From NCBI RefSeq assembly GCF_001884235.1, contig NZ_MAOI01000015.1:1-64000 (forward strand): 64,000 nt of DNA, read 5' to 3'. The notes beneath the pieces were generated by a model. The model made no database searches and was not told where the DNA came from. It saw nothing but the letters and a program-made list of their open reading frames with translations. Source of the stretch: Bacillus paramycoides. Its GTDB lineage: Bacteria > Bacillota > Bacilli > Bacillales > Bacillaceae_G. How positions within the stretch are numbered: the stretch's first letter is position 1; every line of letters begins with the position of its first letter. Below, in pieces: positions 26,879 through 35,141 of the stretch. The translations under genes were made by a program, and so were the position numbers.

Positions 26879-26990
26879 ATTGCCAGTGAGATGAAAATAG
26901 AAAGATAAAAGGTGTAAAATAGTTAGAAGAACAGTTACAATATAAAATAGTGACATCTTTAGGGGAATTAAGGATAAGAAAGATGTACAA

Positions 26991-27206
26991 GTGTCACCGA
27001 AACATGCTAAACTAATTGCTTCATATGTTAATGATGAAGGCGGGCGGCATATCATTCCAAACATGAATTATTTGTTGAGAAAACATGGGCATAAGCGTTC
27101 GATGATTCAATTTAAGAAGGAATATAAGGTGCTTATGGATAAATCTATTGAAGAAGAGTTATTGCATGTGATGGAGGAATGGTTAAGAAAACATTATCTT
27201 TCATAG
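26991..27206 (+). CDS. 71-residue hypothetical protein, coupled to the ankyrin gene
   Basis: A small basic, helix-rich protein (MSPKHAKLIASYVNDEGG at the start; IEEELLHVMEEWLRKHY at the end) with no family I recognise. It starts with GTG, and the ribosome binding site is weak (AGGATAAGAAAG further upstream). Two points support it: the frame is free of stops in an AT-rich region, and its stop codon overlaps the ribosome binding site (TAGGAGC) of the next gene, the usual arrangement of a translationally coupled pair. It could be a DNA- or protein-binding partner of the ankyrin lipoprotein. Confidence 0.5.
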   Translation: MSPKHAKLIASYVNDEGGRHIIPNMNYLLRKHGHKRSMIQFKKEYKVLMDKSIEEELLHVMEEWLRKHYLS

Positions 27207-27217
27207 GAGCTGTAGTT

Positions 27218-28009
27218 GTGAGAAAACAAAAAATATTATTATGCATGTTATTAGGACTTTTAATGATGACAGTGGCTTGTGATAAGCAAGAAGATCCTGA
27301 ATCAAAACCGGTTCAGGTGAAAAATGAAAAAAAGAAGGAAAACCATAAAGAAAAGGAAGAAGCAAAAAAAGAAACAGGTATAAATTTAATGGATAAGCAA
27401 TTATTACTTTCTGCGACTCTAGGTGATACCGAAACGGCTATGAAGTTGATTAAAGATGGAGCGAATATTAACGTAGAAGGTGATAACGGAGAAACGCCTG
27501 TCCTTGCAGCAACGTATCAGAATCATGTAGAGACAGTTAAAGCGTTAATTGATGCGGGAGCTGATATTGAAATTCAAGATGAGAAACAAAGCAGTCCATT
27601 TCTTTATGCTAGTAGAGAAGGTTATAAGGATATCGTAAAATTATTAATTAATGCAGGAGCTAATACGAAAGAAACTACTCGGTCAGGTGGAACAGCATTA
27701 ACTTCTGCATCTGAGCGTGGTCATGTAGAGGTCGTAAAAGAATTATTAGAGCACACAGATATTGATGTGAATTACAAAAATAATCGTGGTGGAACGGCAT
27801 TATTAGAAGCGATTGTATTGGGAAATGGTAGCGAAAATCATAAAAAGGTAATTCAAATGCTTATTGAGCATGGAGCGGATGTAAATATGGCTAACAGTGA
27901 AGGAACTACGCCGCTGCAATATGCTGAAAAAAGAGGGTTTAAAGATATTGCAAATATGTTGAGAGTAGCTGGGGCAAATGAAGTTATACAGCAGCAACCT
28001 ACAGAGTAA
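27218..28009 (+). CDS. Ankyrin-repeat lipoprotein
   Basis: A 263-residue secreted lipoprotein made of ankyrin repeats. The GTG at 27218 is chosen because it follows TAGGAGC by seven bases and gives a clean signal peptide with lipobox MTVAC (Cys21); an upstream in-frame ATG at 27179 would bury the signal. After a Lys/Glu-rich linker (about 30-60) come five or six ankyrin units (for example DNGETPVLAATYQNHVETVK, then ALIDAGADIEIQ; GTTPLQYAEKRGFKDIANML). Extracellular ankyrin proteins probably bind other proteins; no enzyme domain is present. The upstream 71-residue gene is probably in the same transcript, and a structured element follows. Confidence 0.88.
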   Translation: MRKQKILLCMLLGLLMMTVACDKQEDPESKPVQVKNEKKKENHKEKEEAKKETGINLMDKQLLLSATLGDTETAMKLIKDGANINVEGDNGETPVLAATYQNHVETVKALIDAGADIEIQDEKQSSPFLYASREGYKDIVKLLINAGANTKETTRSGGTALTSASERGHVEVVKELLEHTDIDVNYKNNRGGTALLEAIVLGNGSENHKKVIQMLIEHGADVNMANSEGTTPLQYAEKRGFKDIANMLRVAGANEVIQQQPTE

Positions 28010-28054
28010 TATAAGAGTGAGATAAGAGGCTAAGAAAATAACAGTCATGAAATT

Positions 28055-28132
28055 ATCCCATTTAAATAGACAGAACAAGGAGATCATCCGGCAAGATGGA
28101 CTCATTGATGTTTATTTAAATGGGATTTTTGT
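28055..28132 (+). other. Structured element with a long closing stem
   Basis: ATCCCATTTAAATA (28055-28068) and TATTTAAATGGGAT (28113-28126) pair perfectly over 14 bases and are followed by TTTT. The 44-base interior contains further possible pairing (GATCATCC with GGACTCATTGATG). It may be the terminator of the ankyrin gene, but the large structured interior is unusual for a terminator; a small RNA or a repeat of the bcr type are alternatives. Confidence 0.55.
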
Positions 28133-28214
28133 TTTGAGAAGGAGTTCTTTTGTATTTACTCTATGAAGGCTTGTTATAGGAATTTTGTATATGCAGTAAC
28201 AGAGGAGGATATAG

Positions 28215-28895
28215 ATGAAACTTTCAGAACTTGAATTAATAGCAATTCAGGCAGAGGTTCTATTTGTTCATAATCAAGTAGGAAGAATAAAGAGTGTAAA
28301 TGAGCATGGAAATCTGAAAGCGCCACGTTTTTTTCTTGGCCGAACTCGGGAGGGGAATATAACGAGATATCATTATAACCTTCATAGTGAAACGGTGAAT
28401 GAGATTGGGAAATTAATTTCAGAACGTTCAAATCACATAGAGATAGCAAAAATCATTAAAATATTAAATGAGGAAAGAGCGGTGGAGAATATTTGGATGG
28501 GACCTGCTTATAGATTTCCTAATGATTTAATAAAACCAATTAGGACGCTACAAATAACAGGGAAGAATAAAGAACTCTTGCGAGAAAGCTTTCCTAATCT
28601 AATAGAACAGATGGAATGGAGGAAACCTTATTTTGCAATTGTTGAAAATGAAAAGGTGGTTTCTATATGCTGTAGTGCAAGAAGTACACCAATAGCTTCT
28701 GAAGCGAGTGTAGAAACGTTATCTGAGTTTCAAGGAAAAGGATATGGTTCAGATGTTGTTACGGCCTGGGCGATATCAATACAAGAAGAAAAACGCATTC
28801 CACTTTACAGCACGGCTTGGGATAATTTTGCTTCGCAAGCAGTGGCAAGAAAACTAAAACTGAGTAACTATGGTATGGATTTACATATCACTTAA
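28215..28895 (+). CDS. GNAT-family N-acetyltransferase
   Basis: A 226-residue GNAT enzyme. The C-terminal part (about 130-225) holds the acetyl-CoA motif VETLSEFQGKGYGSDVVTAW, with strand SICCSARSTPIASEA before it and ALYST-type strand PLYSTAWDNFASQAVARKL after it. The N-terminal 125 residues are a family-specific extension that likely forms the substrate side. Substrate is unknown. GAGGAGG precedes the ATG. Single gene; its downstream region leads into the ugp leader. It is unrelated in detail to the two GNAT paralogues near 48 and 52 kb. Confidence 0.85.
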   Translation: MKLSELELIAIQAEVLFVHNQVGRIKSVNEHGNLKAPRFFLGRTREGNITRYHYNLHSETVNEIGKLISERSNHIEIAKIIKILNEERAVENIWMGPAYRFPNDLIKPIRTLQITGKNKELLRESFPNLIEQMEWRKPYFAIVENEKVVSICCSARSTPIASEASVETLSEFQGKGYGSDVVTAWAISIQEEKRIPLYSTAWDNFASQAVARKLKLSNYGMDLHIT

Positions 28896-29049
28896 ATTCT
28901 AAACAAAGTTGTTTTCTGTTGGAGTTTATTCGTATATCTTGATTATTGTAAAAGTAATATGGTGAATATTAACATTCGATTAACACCTAATTAACAATCT
29001 ATCAAAACTGACTTAATAAATACGTAATATAGTAAAGGTAACAAAATAA

Positions 29050-29168
29050 CTAGGGTAGAGAACATTTGAGAACACCCGCTTACATATAACGTGCCACTTT
29101 CTTAAGTGTGCTCTATTCCCTAGAGTTCAAATAAGGAGAAAGGTGTTCTATGTAAGTAGGTGTTTTTA
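29050..29168 (+). promoter_or_regulatory. Leader with terminator and antiterminator folds (GlpP-type control)
   Basis: Terminator fold: AACACCCGCTTACATA (29071-29086) pairs with TATGTAAGTAGGTGTT (29149-29164), followed by TTT. Alternative fold: CTAGGGTAGAG (29050-29060) pairs with CTCTATTCCCTAG (29111-29123), enclosing the left terminator arm; the two folds cross and should exclude each other. A small hairpin, CACTT/AAGTG, lies at 29095-29108. The first gene downstream encodes a GlpP-type antiterminator, so this is probably its own target. Confidence 0.7.
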
Positions 29169-29193
29169 GTTTGGATAAAAATAGAAAAGCTAG

Positions 29194-29769
29194 GTGAAGT
29201 CAATATTTAAAGAACCTTATATAGCGATGATAAAGGATTGGAAAGGGTATAAAACATACAAAAAATTACCGAAAACAGTTTTCCTTATGACTGGTTCAAT
29301 GTTGGAGTTACCAGAGCGTGTATATGAATTACAGAAAAATGGACATGATGTATTTCTTCATTGTGATTTTATACAAGGGCTAAATACGAATACAGAGGAA
29401 GCACTTTTGTATATACAAGATGTTATTGGTGCACAAGGTATTATTTCGACAAAGGGGTCGACAATTCGAAATGCCAATAAGATTGTATTGAAAACGATTC
29501 AACGTATTTTTATCGTTGATACTTTATCTCTTACAAAATCAATTGAAAATTGTAAAACGACTAAACCGAATGCAGTAGAGATTATGCCTGGTATTATGCC
29601 TTCTATTATTAAACAGCTAGCAGAGGAAATAGAATTTCCTATTATTGCAGGCGGACTGATTCAAACTCGAGAAGATGCAGAAATTGCAATTCGTGCAGGA
29701 GCAAGTGCGATTTCAACAAGTGATTATGAAGTATGGATACAAGACGAAAAAAGGAGTGCAATCTTGTGA
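29194..29769 (+). CDS. Glycerol-3-phosphate-responsive antiterminator (GlpP family)
   Basis: A 191-residue protein with the TIM-barrel-like fold of GlpP. In B. subtilis GlpP binds glycerol-3-phosphate and leader mRNA and allows readthrough into glp genes. Diagnostic segments are GHDVFLHCDFIQGL, GIISTKGSTIRNANK, RIFIVDTLSL, AVEIMPGIMPSIIK, and PIIAGGLIQTREDAEIAIRAG, which ends in ASAISTSDYEVW. It is the first gene of an operon encoding a ugp-type importer, whereas the classical glpP lies with glpFK, so this is probably a paralogue devoted to this operon. The GTG at 29194 has a poor ribosome binding site and the exact start is uncertain; ATG at 29227 is an alternative. The stop overlaps the start of the ATPase gene (GTGA). 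Confidence 0.85.
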   Translation: MKSIFKEPYIAMIKDWKGYKTYKKLPKTVFLMTGSMLELPERVYELQKNGHDVFLHCDFIQGLNTNTEEALLYIQDVIGAQGIISTKGSTIRNANKIVLKTIQRIFIVDTLSLTKSIENCKTTKPNAVEIMPGIMPSIIKQLAEEIEFPIIAGGLIQTREDAEIAIRAGASAISTSDYEVWIQDEKRSAIL

Positions 29770-30863
29770 TTGAATTGAAAAATGTATTAAAGGTATATAA
29801 AAACGCGGAAGAGACAGCGGTTAAGGATGTATCGGTTCACATTAAGAAGGGAGAATTTTTTGTTTTAGTTGGACCTTCGGGATGTGGGAAAAGTACATTA
29901 TTACGAATGATTGCTGGCTTAGAAGGAATTTCTTCGGGAGATTTAATTATTAATGAGCGTGTTGCAAATGATTTAGAGCCGAAAGATCGTAATCTATCAA
30001 TGGTATTTCAAAACTATGCGTTATATCCACACTTATCTGTAGAAGAAAATATTTTATTTGGCCTTAAGGTAAGAAAAGTACAGAAAGAAGAGCGGCAAAA
30101 ACGATTAATGGAAGCTGTTGAAATGGTAGGACTAAAAGAGTATGTGAAAATGAAACCAGGCCAATTATCAGGTGGACAAAGACAGCGTGTTGCGCTTGCT
30201 AGGGCGATTGTGAGTCAAGCACCGATTTGCTTAATGGATGAGCCGCTTTCGAATTTAGATGCGAAATTGCGTGCGCAAATGAGGATTGAAATTAGAGAAA
30301 TTCAGCAACGATTAGGAATTACGATGATTTACGTTACTCACGATCAAATTGAAGCGATGACTATGGGAGACCGCATTATGGTTTTAAATAAAGGAAGTAT
30401 ACAGCAAGTTGGAACACCGCTTGATATATATAACGAACCAGCAAATGAATTTGTTGCAAGTTTTATAGGTTCTCCTTCTATGAATATGAATGATGGGGAA
30501 GTGGATAAAGAAAAAGGTGTATTGCATATAGGCCAATTGCAAATTCCGTTATCTATTGGACAGTTAAAGCAATTACCAGAAGGAATTATTCGAATAGGCA
30601 TGCGTCCTGAGCATATTGCATTGTCTGAGGAAGGACAAGAAGTTACGCTGCAATCTGTAGAAGTATTAGGGAATGAATCTATTTTAAACTTTTCGGTAAA
30701 TGGGGCAACTTGGAGTGCAAAAGTCATCGGACAGTTACTCTTGAACAAAGGTGACAAAGTAAAATTATTATTCTCGCAAGAAAAACTATGCTTCTTTCAA
30801 CAGAAAACGAATGAACGATTAAAAGTGGTAGCTGAAGAAGAGCTGAAAGTGGTGGCGAAATAA
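29766..30863 (+). CDS. ugpC: ABC importer ATP-binding protein (UgpC/MsmX type)
   Basis: A 365-residue ATPase of CUT1-type sugar and glycerol-phosphate importers. Walker A is GPSGCGKST (36-44), followed by Q-loop MVFQNYALYPHLSVEEN, signature LSGGQRQRVALARAI, Walker B ICLMDEPLSNLD, switch histidine in YVTHDQIEAMTMGDRI, and a C-terminal TOBE domain (from about 235; IRIGMRPEHIAL). The GTG at 29766 has AAGGAG nine bases upstream and overlaps the glpP-like stop codon. Because it is in an operon with UgpA, UgpE and UgpB homologues behind a GlpP-type gene, the transported substrate is most likely sn-glycerol-3-phosphate or its diesters. Confidence 0.92.
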   Translation: MIELKNVLKVYKNAEETAVKDVSVHIKKGEFFVLVGPSGCGKSTLLRMIAGLEGISSGDLIINERVANDLEPKDRNLSMVFQNYALYPHLSVEENILFGLKVRKVQKEERQKRLMEAVEMVGLKEYVKMKPGQLSGGQRQRVALARAIVSQAPICLMDEPLSNLDAKLRAQMRIEIREIQQRLGITMIYVTHDQIEAMTMGDRIMVLNKGSIQQVGTPLDIYNEPANEFVASFIGSPSMNMNDGEVDKEKGVLHIGQLQIPLSIGQLKQLPEGIIRIGMRPEHIALSEEGQEVTLQSVEVLGNESILNFSVNGATWSAKVIGQLLLNKGDKVKLLFSQEKLCFFQQKTNERLKVVAEEELKVVAK

Positions 30864-31795
30864 TGATTGAGGTAGGGAAATTACCAGCTCAAACAAAAGT
30901 GTCAAAAAAGAAGGCATTATGGGGGAGAACGAAAGATTTAAGAATAGGATTATTATTTTTAGCACCATCTATTTTATTGTTTTCGATTTTTCTTTTCTAT
31001 CCATTGTTTAGGACGATTTACTATAGTTTTTATTTAACAGATATACACGGAGAAGCTAATCTTTTTGTTGGCTTGGAAAATTATCAATATTTATTTTCTG
31101 ATCCTGCTTTCTACAAAAGTATAAAGTCAACTTTATTATTTGTTTTATATACAGTACCTACTAGTATTATATTCGCTTTATTTCTTGCATTAATTGCAAA
31201 TGAGAAAGTAAGAGGTATTGGATTATTTCGGGTGCTCTTTTCCTCAACGATGGGCATATCAGTAGCTGCGAGTGCAGTGATTTGGCTATTTTTATTTCAT
31301 CCAAGTGTAGGGTTATTTAATAACATATTAGCCTCTATGAATCTCCCTGCGATTGCATGGTTAACGAGTCCGGACTGGGCATTGTTTTCTGTATCGGTTA
31401 CAACGGTTTGGGTGAATACAGGATTTGCATTTTTAGTTATATTAGGTGGTTTACAAAATGTTGATACGTCTTTATATGAGAGTGCATCTATAGATGGTGC
31501 GAGCTATTTATATAAGCTTCGCCGCGTTACATTACCGATGTTATCACCAACGTTATTTTTTATTGTAACAGTAACTTTAATTAGTGCATTTCAAAGCTTT
31601 GGACAAATCGATATTTTGACGCACGGTGGACCGAACGATGCAACGAATTTAATTGTGTACTCGATTTATAAAGAAGCATTTGTGAATCATCAATTTGGAA
31701 CAGCAAGTGCACAAGCGATGGTATTATTTGTTTTCATTTTCATTGCTACATTACTTCAATTCAAGTTTGCAGAGAGAAAGGTGCATTATAAATGA
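30863..31795 (+). CDS. ugpA: ABC importer permease (UgpA type)
   Basis: A 310-residue inner-membrane permease with six transmembrane segments, the first at about 28-50 (LLFLAPSILLFSIFLFYPLF), as in MalF/UgpA proteins of the CUT1 family. The EAA loop that contacts the ATPase is YESASIDGASYLYKLRRVTL (about 210-229). The start overlaps the ATPase stop (TAATG), and the stop overlaps the next start (ATGA). It forms the channel together with the UgpE-type subunit. Confidence 0.9.
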   Translation: MIEVGKLPAQTKVSKKKALWGRTKDLRIGLLFLAPSILLFSIFLFYPLFRTIYYSFYLTDIHGEANLFVGLENYQYLFSDPAFYKSIKSTLLFVLYTVPTSIIFALFLALIANEKVRGIGLFRVLFSSTMGISVAASAVIWLFLFHPSVGLFNNILASMNLPAIAWLTSPDWALFSVSVTTVWVNTGFAFLVILGGLQNVDTSLYESASIDGASYLYKLRRVTLPMLSPTLFFIVTVTLISAFQSFGQIDILTHGGPNDATNLIVYSIYKEAFVNHQFGTASAQAMVLFVFIFIATLLQFKFAERKVHYK

Positions 31796-32613
31796 TTGTT
31801 AAACAGTGGAAACAAAACTTCCTATTATACATACTGCTCATTATTAGTGCAGTGATGGTGTTTTTTCCTGTACTCTATGCGTTTTTAATAAGCTTTATGA
31901 CACCAGATGATATTCAAATGAGAAGGTTATTTCCGACTCAATTTACTTTTGATAATTTCATTAATATCTTTCAAAAAGTACCGCTTTTTACGTACTTATA
32001 TAACAGTTTAATTGTATCGACAGTTGTTATGATTGGACAACTTATCGTATCAAGCTTAGCTGCTTATGCTTTTGTCTTTCTTCAGTTTAAAGGAAGAAAC
32101 TTTATTTTCTTCCTGTTTATTTCAACGATGCTTATTCCGTGGGAAGCAACGATGGTACCAAACTTTTTAACGATTCAAAATTTCGGATGGATCAATAGCT
32201 TTGCTGGGATGACAGTACCGTTTTTTGCAACAGCCTTCGGTATTTTCTTACTACGTCAGCATTTTATGACACTTCCGAATGAACTGAAAGAAGCTGCTTT
32301 TATTGAAGGGATTGGAAATTTAAGGTTTTTATTCAGCGTTGTAATTCCATATTGTAAAACGAGTTTTATTACGCTTGGAGTATATAGCTTTTTAACAACA
32401 TGGAATATGTATTTATGGCCGCTCTTAGTGACCACTGATGAAAAAGTAAGAACAGTTCAAATTGGTGTGAAGCAGCTCCAGTCTCAAGAAGTTGCAACTG
32501 ATTGGGGAAGTGTAATGGCTGGTGTTACTGTTATCGTCATTCCAACGTTGATTTTACTATTTTTAGGGCAAAAGCAATTGCAACAAGGATTAACAAAAGG
32601 TGCAATTAAATAA
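31792..32613 (+). CDS. ugpE: ABC importer permease (UgpE type)
   Basis: A 273-residue permease with six transmembrane segments, the second membrane subunit of the importer. The EAA loop is ELKEAAFIEGIGNLRFLFSV (about 166-185) and the C-terminus ends LGQKQLQQGLTKGAIK, typical of UgpE/MalG proteins. It overlaps the ugpA-type gene by four bases (ATGA), which indicates translational coupling. Confidence 0.9.
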   Translation: MIVKQWKQNFLLYILLIISAVMVFFPVLYAFLISFMTPDDIQMRRLFPTQFTFDNFINIFQKVPLFTYLYNSLIVSTVVMIGQLIVSSLAAYAFVFLQFKGRNFIFFLFISTMLIPWEATMVPNFLTIQNFGWINSFAGMTVPFFATAFGIFLLRQHFMTLPNELKEAAFIEGIGNLRFLFSVVIPYCKTSFITLGVYSFLTTWNMYLWPLLVTTDEKVRTVQIGVKQLQSQEVATDWGSVMAGVTVIVIPTLILLFLGQKQLQQGLTKGAIK

Positions 32614-32640
32614 GCATACATAAGAAAAGGTGGGATTGAG

Positions 32641-34017
32641 ATGAGTTTATTGAAAAAAAGTGCCGCTCTTTTGATGGCAGCCACAATGGCGTTAACCGGA
32701 GCAGCTTGTTCAAGTAGTAAAACAGAGGGGAAATCTGAAGCACAGGCAAAAGTAGCTCCAGTTGAAAAAAATGGTGATAAAACTGTAATTCGCTTCTGGC
32801 ATGCGATGGGTGGAAAAACACAGGGTGTGCTAGATGGGCTTGTTGCAGACTATAATAAGTCACAGAATAAATACGAGATAAAGGCAGAGTTCCAAGGAAC
32901 ATACGAAGAGTCTTTAACGAAGTTTAAAACGATATCTGCAACGAAAGAAGCGCCAGCTCTTGTTCAATCAAGTGAAATTACAACGAAATATATGATTGAT
33001 AGCAAAAAGATTACGCCTATTGATACCTGGATTAAAAAAGATAAGTACGATACATCAAAATTAGAAAAAGCAATTACGAATTATTACTCAGTTGATGGGA
33101 AAATGTATTCTATGCCATTTAATTCATCTACACCAGTATTAATTTATAATAAAGATGCTTTCGCAAAGGCTGGGTTAGATCCAGAGAAAGCTCCGAAAAC
33201 ATATGCAGAATTAAAAGAAGCAGCTAAAAAGTTAACGATTAAAGAAGGCGGAAATGTAAAACAATATGGATTCTCTATGCTGAACTATGGATGGTTCTTT
33301 GAAGAATTATTAGCGACACAAGGCGGTCTATATGTGGATAATGAGAATGGGCGAAAAGATGCAGCAACGAAAGCGGCATTTAACGGAAAAGAAGGGCAAA
33401 AAGTATTTGGGATGTTAGATGAATTGAATAAGGCTGGTGCATTAGGAAAGTATGGAGCAAGTTGGGATGATATTCGTGCCGCATTCCAATCTGGACAAGT
33501 TGCTATGTATTTAGATTCTTCAGCTGGTGTTCGTGATTTAATTGATGCATCTAAGTTTAACGTTGGTGTTGCATATATTCCATATCCAGAAGATACGAAA
33601 CAAAATGGTGTTGTTATTGGCGGAGCGTCATTATGGATGACGAATATGGTTTCAGAAGAAGCGCAGCAAGGTGCTTGGGACTTTATGAAATATTTAACGA
33701 AACCAGACGTACAAGCGAAATGGCATACAGCAACAGGGTATTTCTCAATTAATCCAGATGCATATAATGAACCGTTAGTAAAAGAACAATATGAAAAGTA
33801 TCCACAGTTAAAAGTAACGGTAGATCAACTGCAAGCAACGAAGCAATCTTCAGCAACGCAAGGGGCATTAATTAGTGTATTCCCAGAATCACGAGATGCA
33901 GTTGTGAAAGCACTAGAAGCAATGTATGACGGGAAAAATAGTAAAGAAGCGTTAGATGAGGCTGCAAAAGCAACAGATAGAGCCATTAGTATTTCAGCTC
34001 GTACGAGTCAAAAATAA
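32641..34017 (+). CDS. ugpB: Glycerol-3-phosphate-type binding lipoprotein (UgpB type)
   Basis: A 458-residue solute-binding lipoprotein. The signal ends in lipobox LTGAAC (Cys23), then a serine-rich linker, then a family-1 extracellular binding domain. The segment VIRFWHAMGGKTQGVLDGLV and the later MPFNSSTPVLIYNKDAF resemble E. coli UgpB, which binds sn-glycerol-3-phosphate and glycerophosphocholine. It is the last gene of the operon, 27 bases after ugpE, with AAGGTGGG before the ATG, and is followed by a strong terminator. Placing the binding protein last is unusual for such operons but occurs. Confidence 0.92.
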   Translation: MSLLKKSAALLMAATMALTGAACSSSKTEGKSEAQAKVAPVEKNGDKTVIRFWHAMGGKTQGVLDGLVADYNKSQNKYEIKAEFQGTYEESLTKFKTISATKEAPALVQSSEITTKYMIDSKKITPIDTWIKKDKYDTSKLEKAITNYYSVDGKMYSMPFNSSTPVLIYNKDAFAKAGLDPEKAPKTYAELKEAAKKLTIKEGGNVKQYGFSMLNYGWFFEELLATQGGLYVDNENGRKDAATKAAFNGKEGQKVFGMLDELNKAGALGKYGASWDDIRAAFQSGQVAMYLDSSAGVRDLIDASKFNVGVAYIPYPEDTKQNGVVIGGASLWMTNMVSEEAQQGAWDFMKYLTKPDVQAKWHTATGYFSINPDAYNEPLVKEQYEKYPQLKVTVDQLQATKQSSATQGALISVFPESRDAVVKALEAMYDGKNSKEALDEAAKATDRAISISARTSQK

Positions 34018-34018
34018 A

Positions 34019-34056
34019 AGAAAGCCGTGTCCTTCTTAAGGATACGGCTTTCTTTA
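34019..34056 (+). terminator. Terminator of the ugp-type operon
   Basis: AAAGCCGTGTCCTT / AAGGATACGGCTTTC followed by TTT. Confidence 0.92.
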
Positions 34057-34140
34057 TAGGGAGATAAGGGATCAAAGAAATGATGAAGTCTTATCTCTTT
34101 TATATGAGCAAAGGGTCTAGAACGAATCTTGTCCTTTTCA

Positions 34141-34224
34141 TTATTTATTTAACTCCATTGCAACTTGTTTGCCATTTACGAAAACCTCTGCCACCGCTAC
34201 TACAACTTCCATCACTTTTTTCAT
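34141..34224 (-). CDS. 27-residue microprotein, paralogue 1
   Basis: A minus-strand ORF of 27 codons beginning MKKVMEVVVAVAEVF and ending VNGKQVAMELNK. AAGGAGAGATGAGAT precedes the ATG. A second gene at 44756-44839 encodes a protein alike at 20 of 27 positions, has the same upstream architecture, and shows mostly conservative changes (V/I, F/L, K/R), which is strong evidence of coding. It is valine-rich and helical or strand-forming, with no signal peptide. The promoter upstream carries the BceR-like operator. Function unknown; a stress-induced regulatory or membrane-active peptide are possibilities. Confidence 0.75.
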   Translation of the reverse strand: MKKVMEVVVAVAEVFVNGKQVAMELNK

Positions 34225-34264
34225 ATCTCATCTCTCCTTGTTTTTTGTTTCATTTCTTACTTTT

Positions 34265-34328
34265 AGTATAAGGAAATGCAGTAATTACAACTATCGAATT
34301 GGATGACAAGAGACTTACATTGTTGTAA
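34265..34328 (-). promoter_or_regulatory. BceR-like operator and promoter, copy 2 of 4
   Basis: On the minus strand, palindrome TTACA-ACAA-TGTAA (34315-34328), 44 bases, then TATACT (34265-34270). CGATAGTTG sits at offset 19 of the gap, in place of a -35 box. It drives the 27-residue microprotein. Confidence 0.75.
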
Positions 34329-34436
34329 GGATAATAGTTTTATTTGTAATAAATGCTATTTTGGATTAGGATTCAGAAATTTCTGTTGTTTTAATCTATA
34401 ATTAGAAAGAGAGTGGTTTAGAAAGAGGGGGAAGAA

Positions 34437-35141
34437 ATGAGGAGAATACTTGTTATTAGTGATATTCATGGAGAAATAGAAAAGTTCGAGCAGTTATTGG
34501 AAGAAACTCAATATAATGCAAAGCAGGATCAACTAATTTTATTAGGTGATTATGTAGATCGTGGTCCAAATGCGCGTGCTGTCATTGAAAAGGTAAAAGG
34601 GTTAAAAGAAGAGGGAGCTTTCGTTTTAAAGGGAAATCATGAAGATATGATGATTAAAGCGTTAACGACAGATGAGGAGCGCTCGTGGAATCATTGGGTA
34701 AAAAGAAATGGTGGAGATAAAACATTATATAGCTATGGGTTTGTAGAAGAAGATATTGAGGTTAATGAGGAAGACTTCCAAAAGCCAATTTTACAATCTC
34801 ATATATTAGAGGAACATGTAAAGTTTATTCAAGAATTAGATCATTACATTGAAACAGAAGAGTATATATTTGTACATGCTGGTGTTGAGCCGCTGAAACG
34901 AGTTTCTGAATCTGAACCATACACTTTAATGTGGATACGTAATGAGTTTCATAGTGGGTATAGTGGCGAAAAGGTTGTTATATTTGGACATACAGAAACA
35001 AAGACGCTTCATGGTAATGATGATTGTGGAGTGTATTTTGGTAGTAATCGTATTATAGGTATTGATGGCGGGGCTGTGTATGGTGGGCAGTTGAATTGTT
35101 TGGAGTTGCCGAGTAAAAAGGTATATGTAGTAAAAGATTGA
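34437..35141 (+). CDS. PPP-family serine/threonine phosphatase or Ap4A-hydrolase-like phosphoesterase
   Basis: A 234-residue metallophosphoesterase of the PPP group. All metal and active-site motifs are present: SDIHGEIEKF (GDxHG variant with Asp and His), GDYVDRGPN (about 38-46), GNHEDMM (about 66-72) and late histidines in FVHAGVEP and FGHTETK. It resembles bacterial Ser/Thr phosphatases such as PrpE and small Ap4A hydrolases; sequence alone does not decide the substrate. GAGGGGG precedes the ATG. Single gene ending in a perfect terminator that overlaps its last codons. Confidence 0.88.
   Translation: MRRILVISDIHGEIEKFEQLLEETQYNAKQDQLILLGDYVDRGPNARAVIEKVKGLKEEGAFVLKGNHEDMMIKALTTDEERSWNHWVKRNGGDKTLYSYGFVEEDIEVNEEDFQKPILQSHILEEHVKFIQELDHYIETEEYIFVHAGVEPLKRVSESEPYTLMWIRNEFHSGYSGEKVVIFGHTETKTLHGNDDCGVYFGSNRIIGIDGGAVYGGQLNCLELPSKKVYVVKD

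Noticed and set aside
34080-34271. Plus-strand ORF of 63 codons opposite the microprotein
   Set aside because: It has no ribosome binding site, and the minus strand has the paralogue, promoter and ribosome binding site instead.
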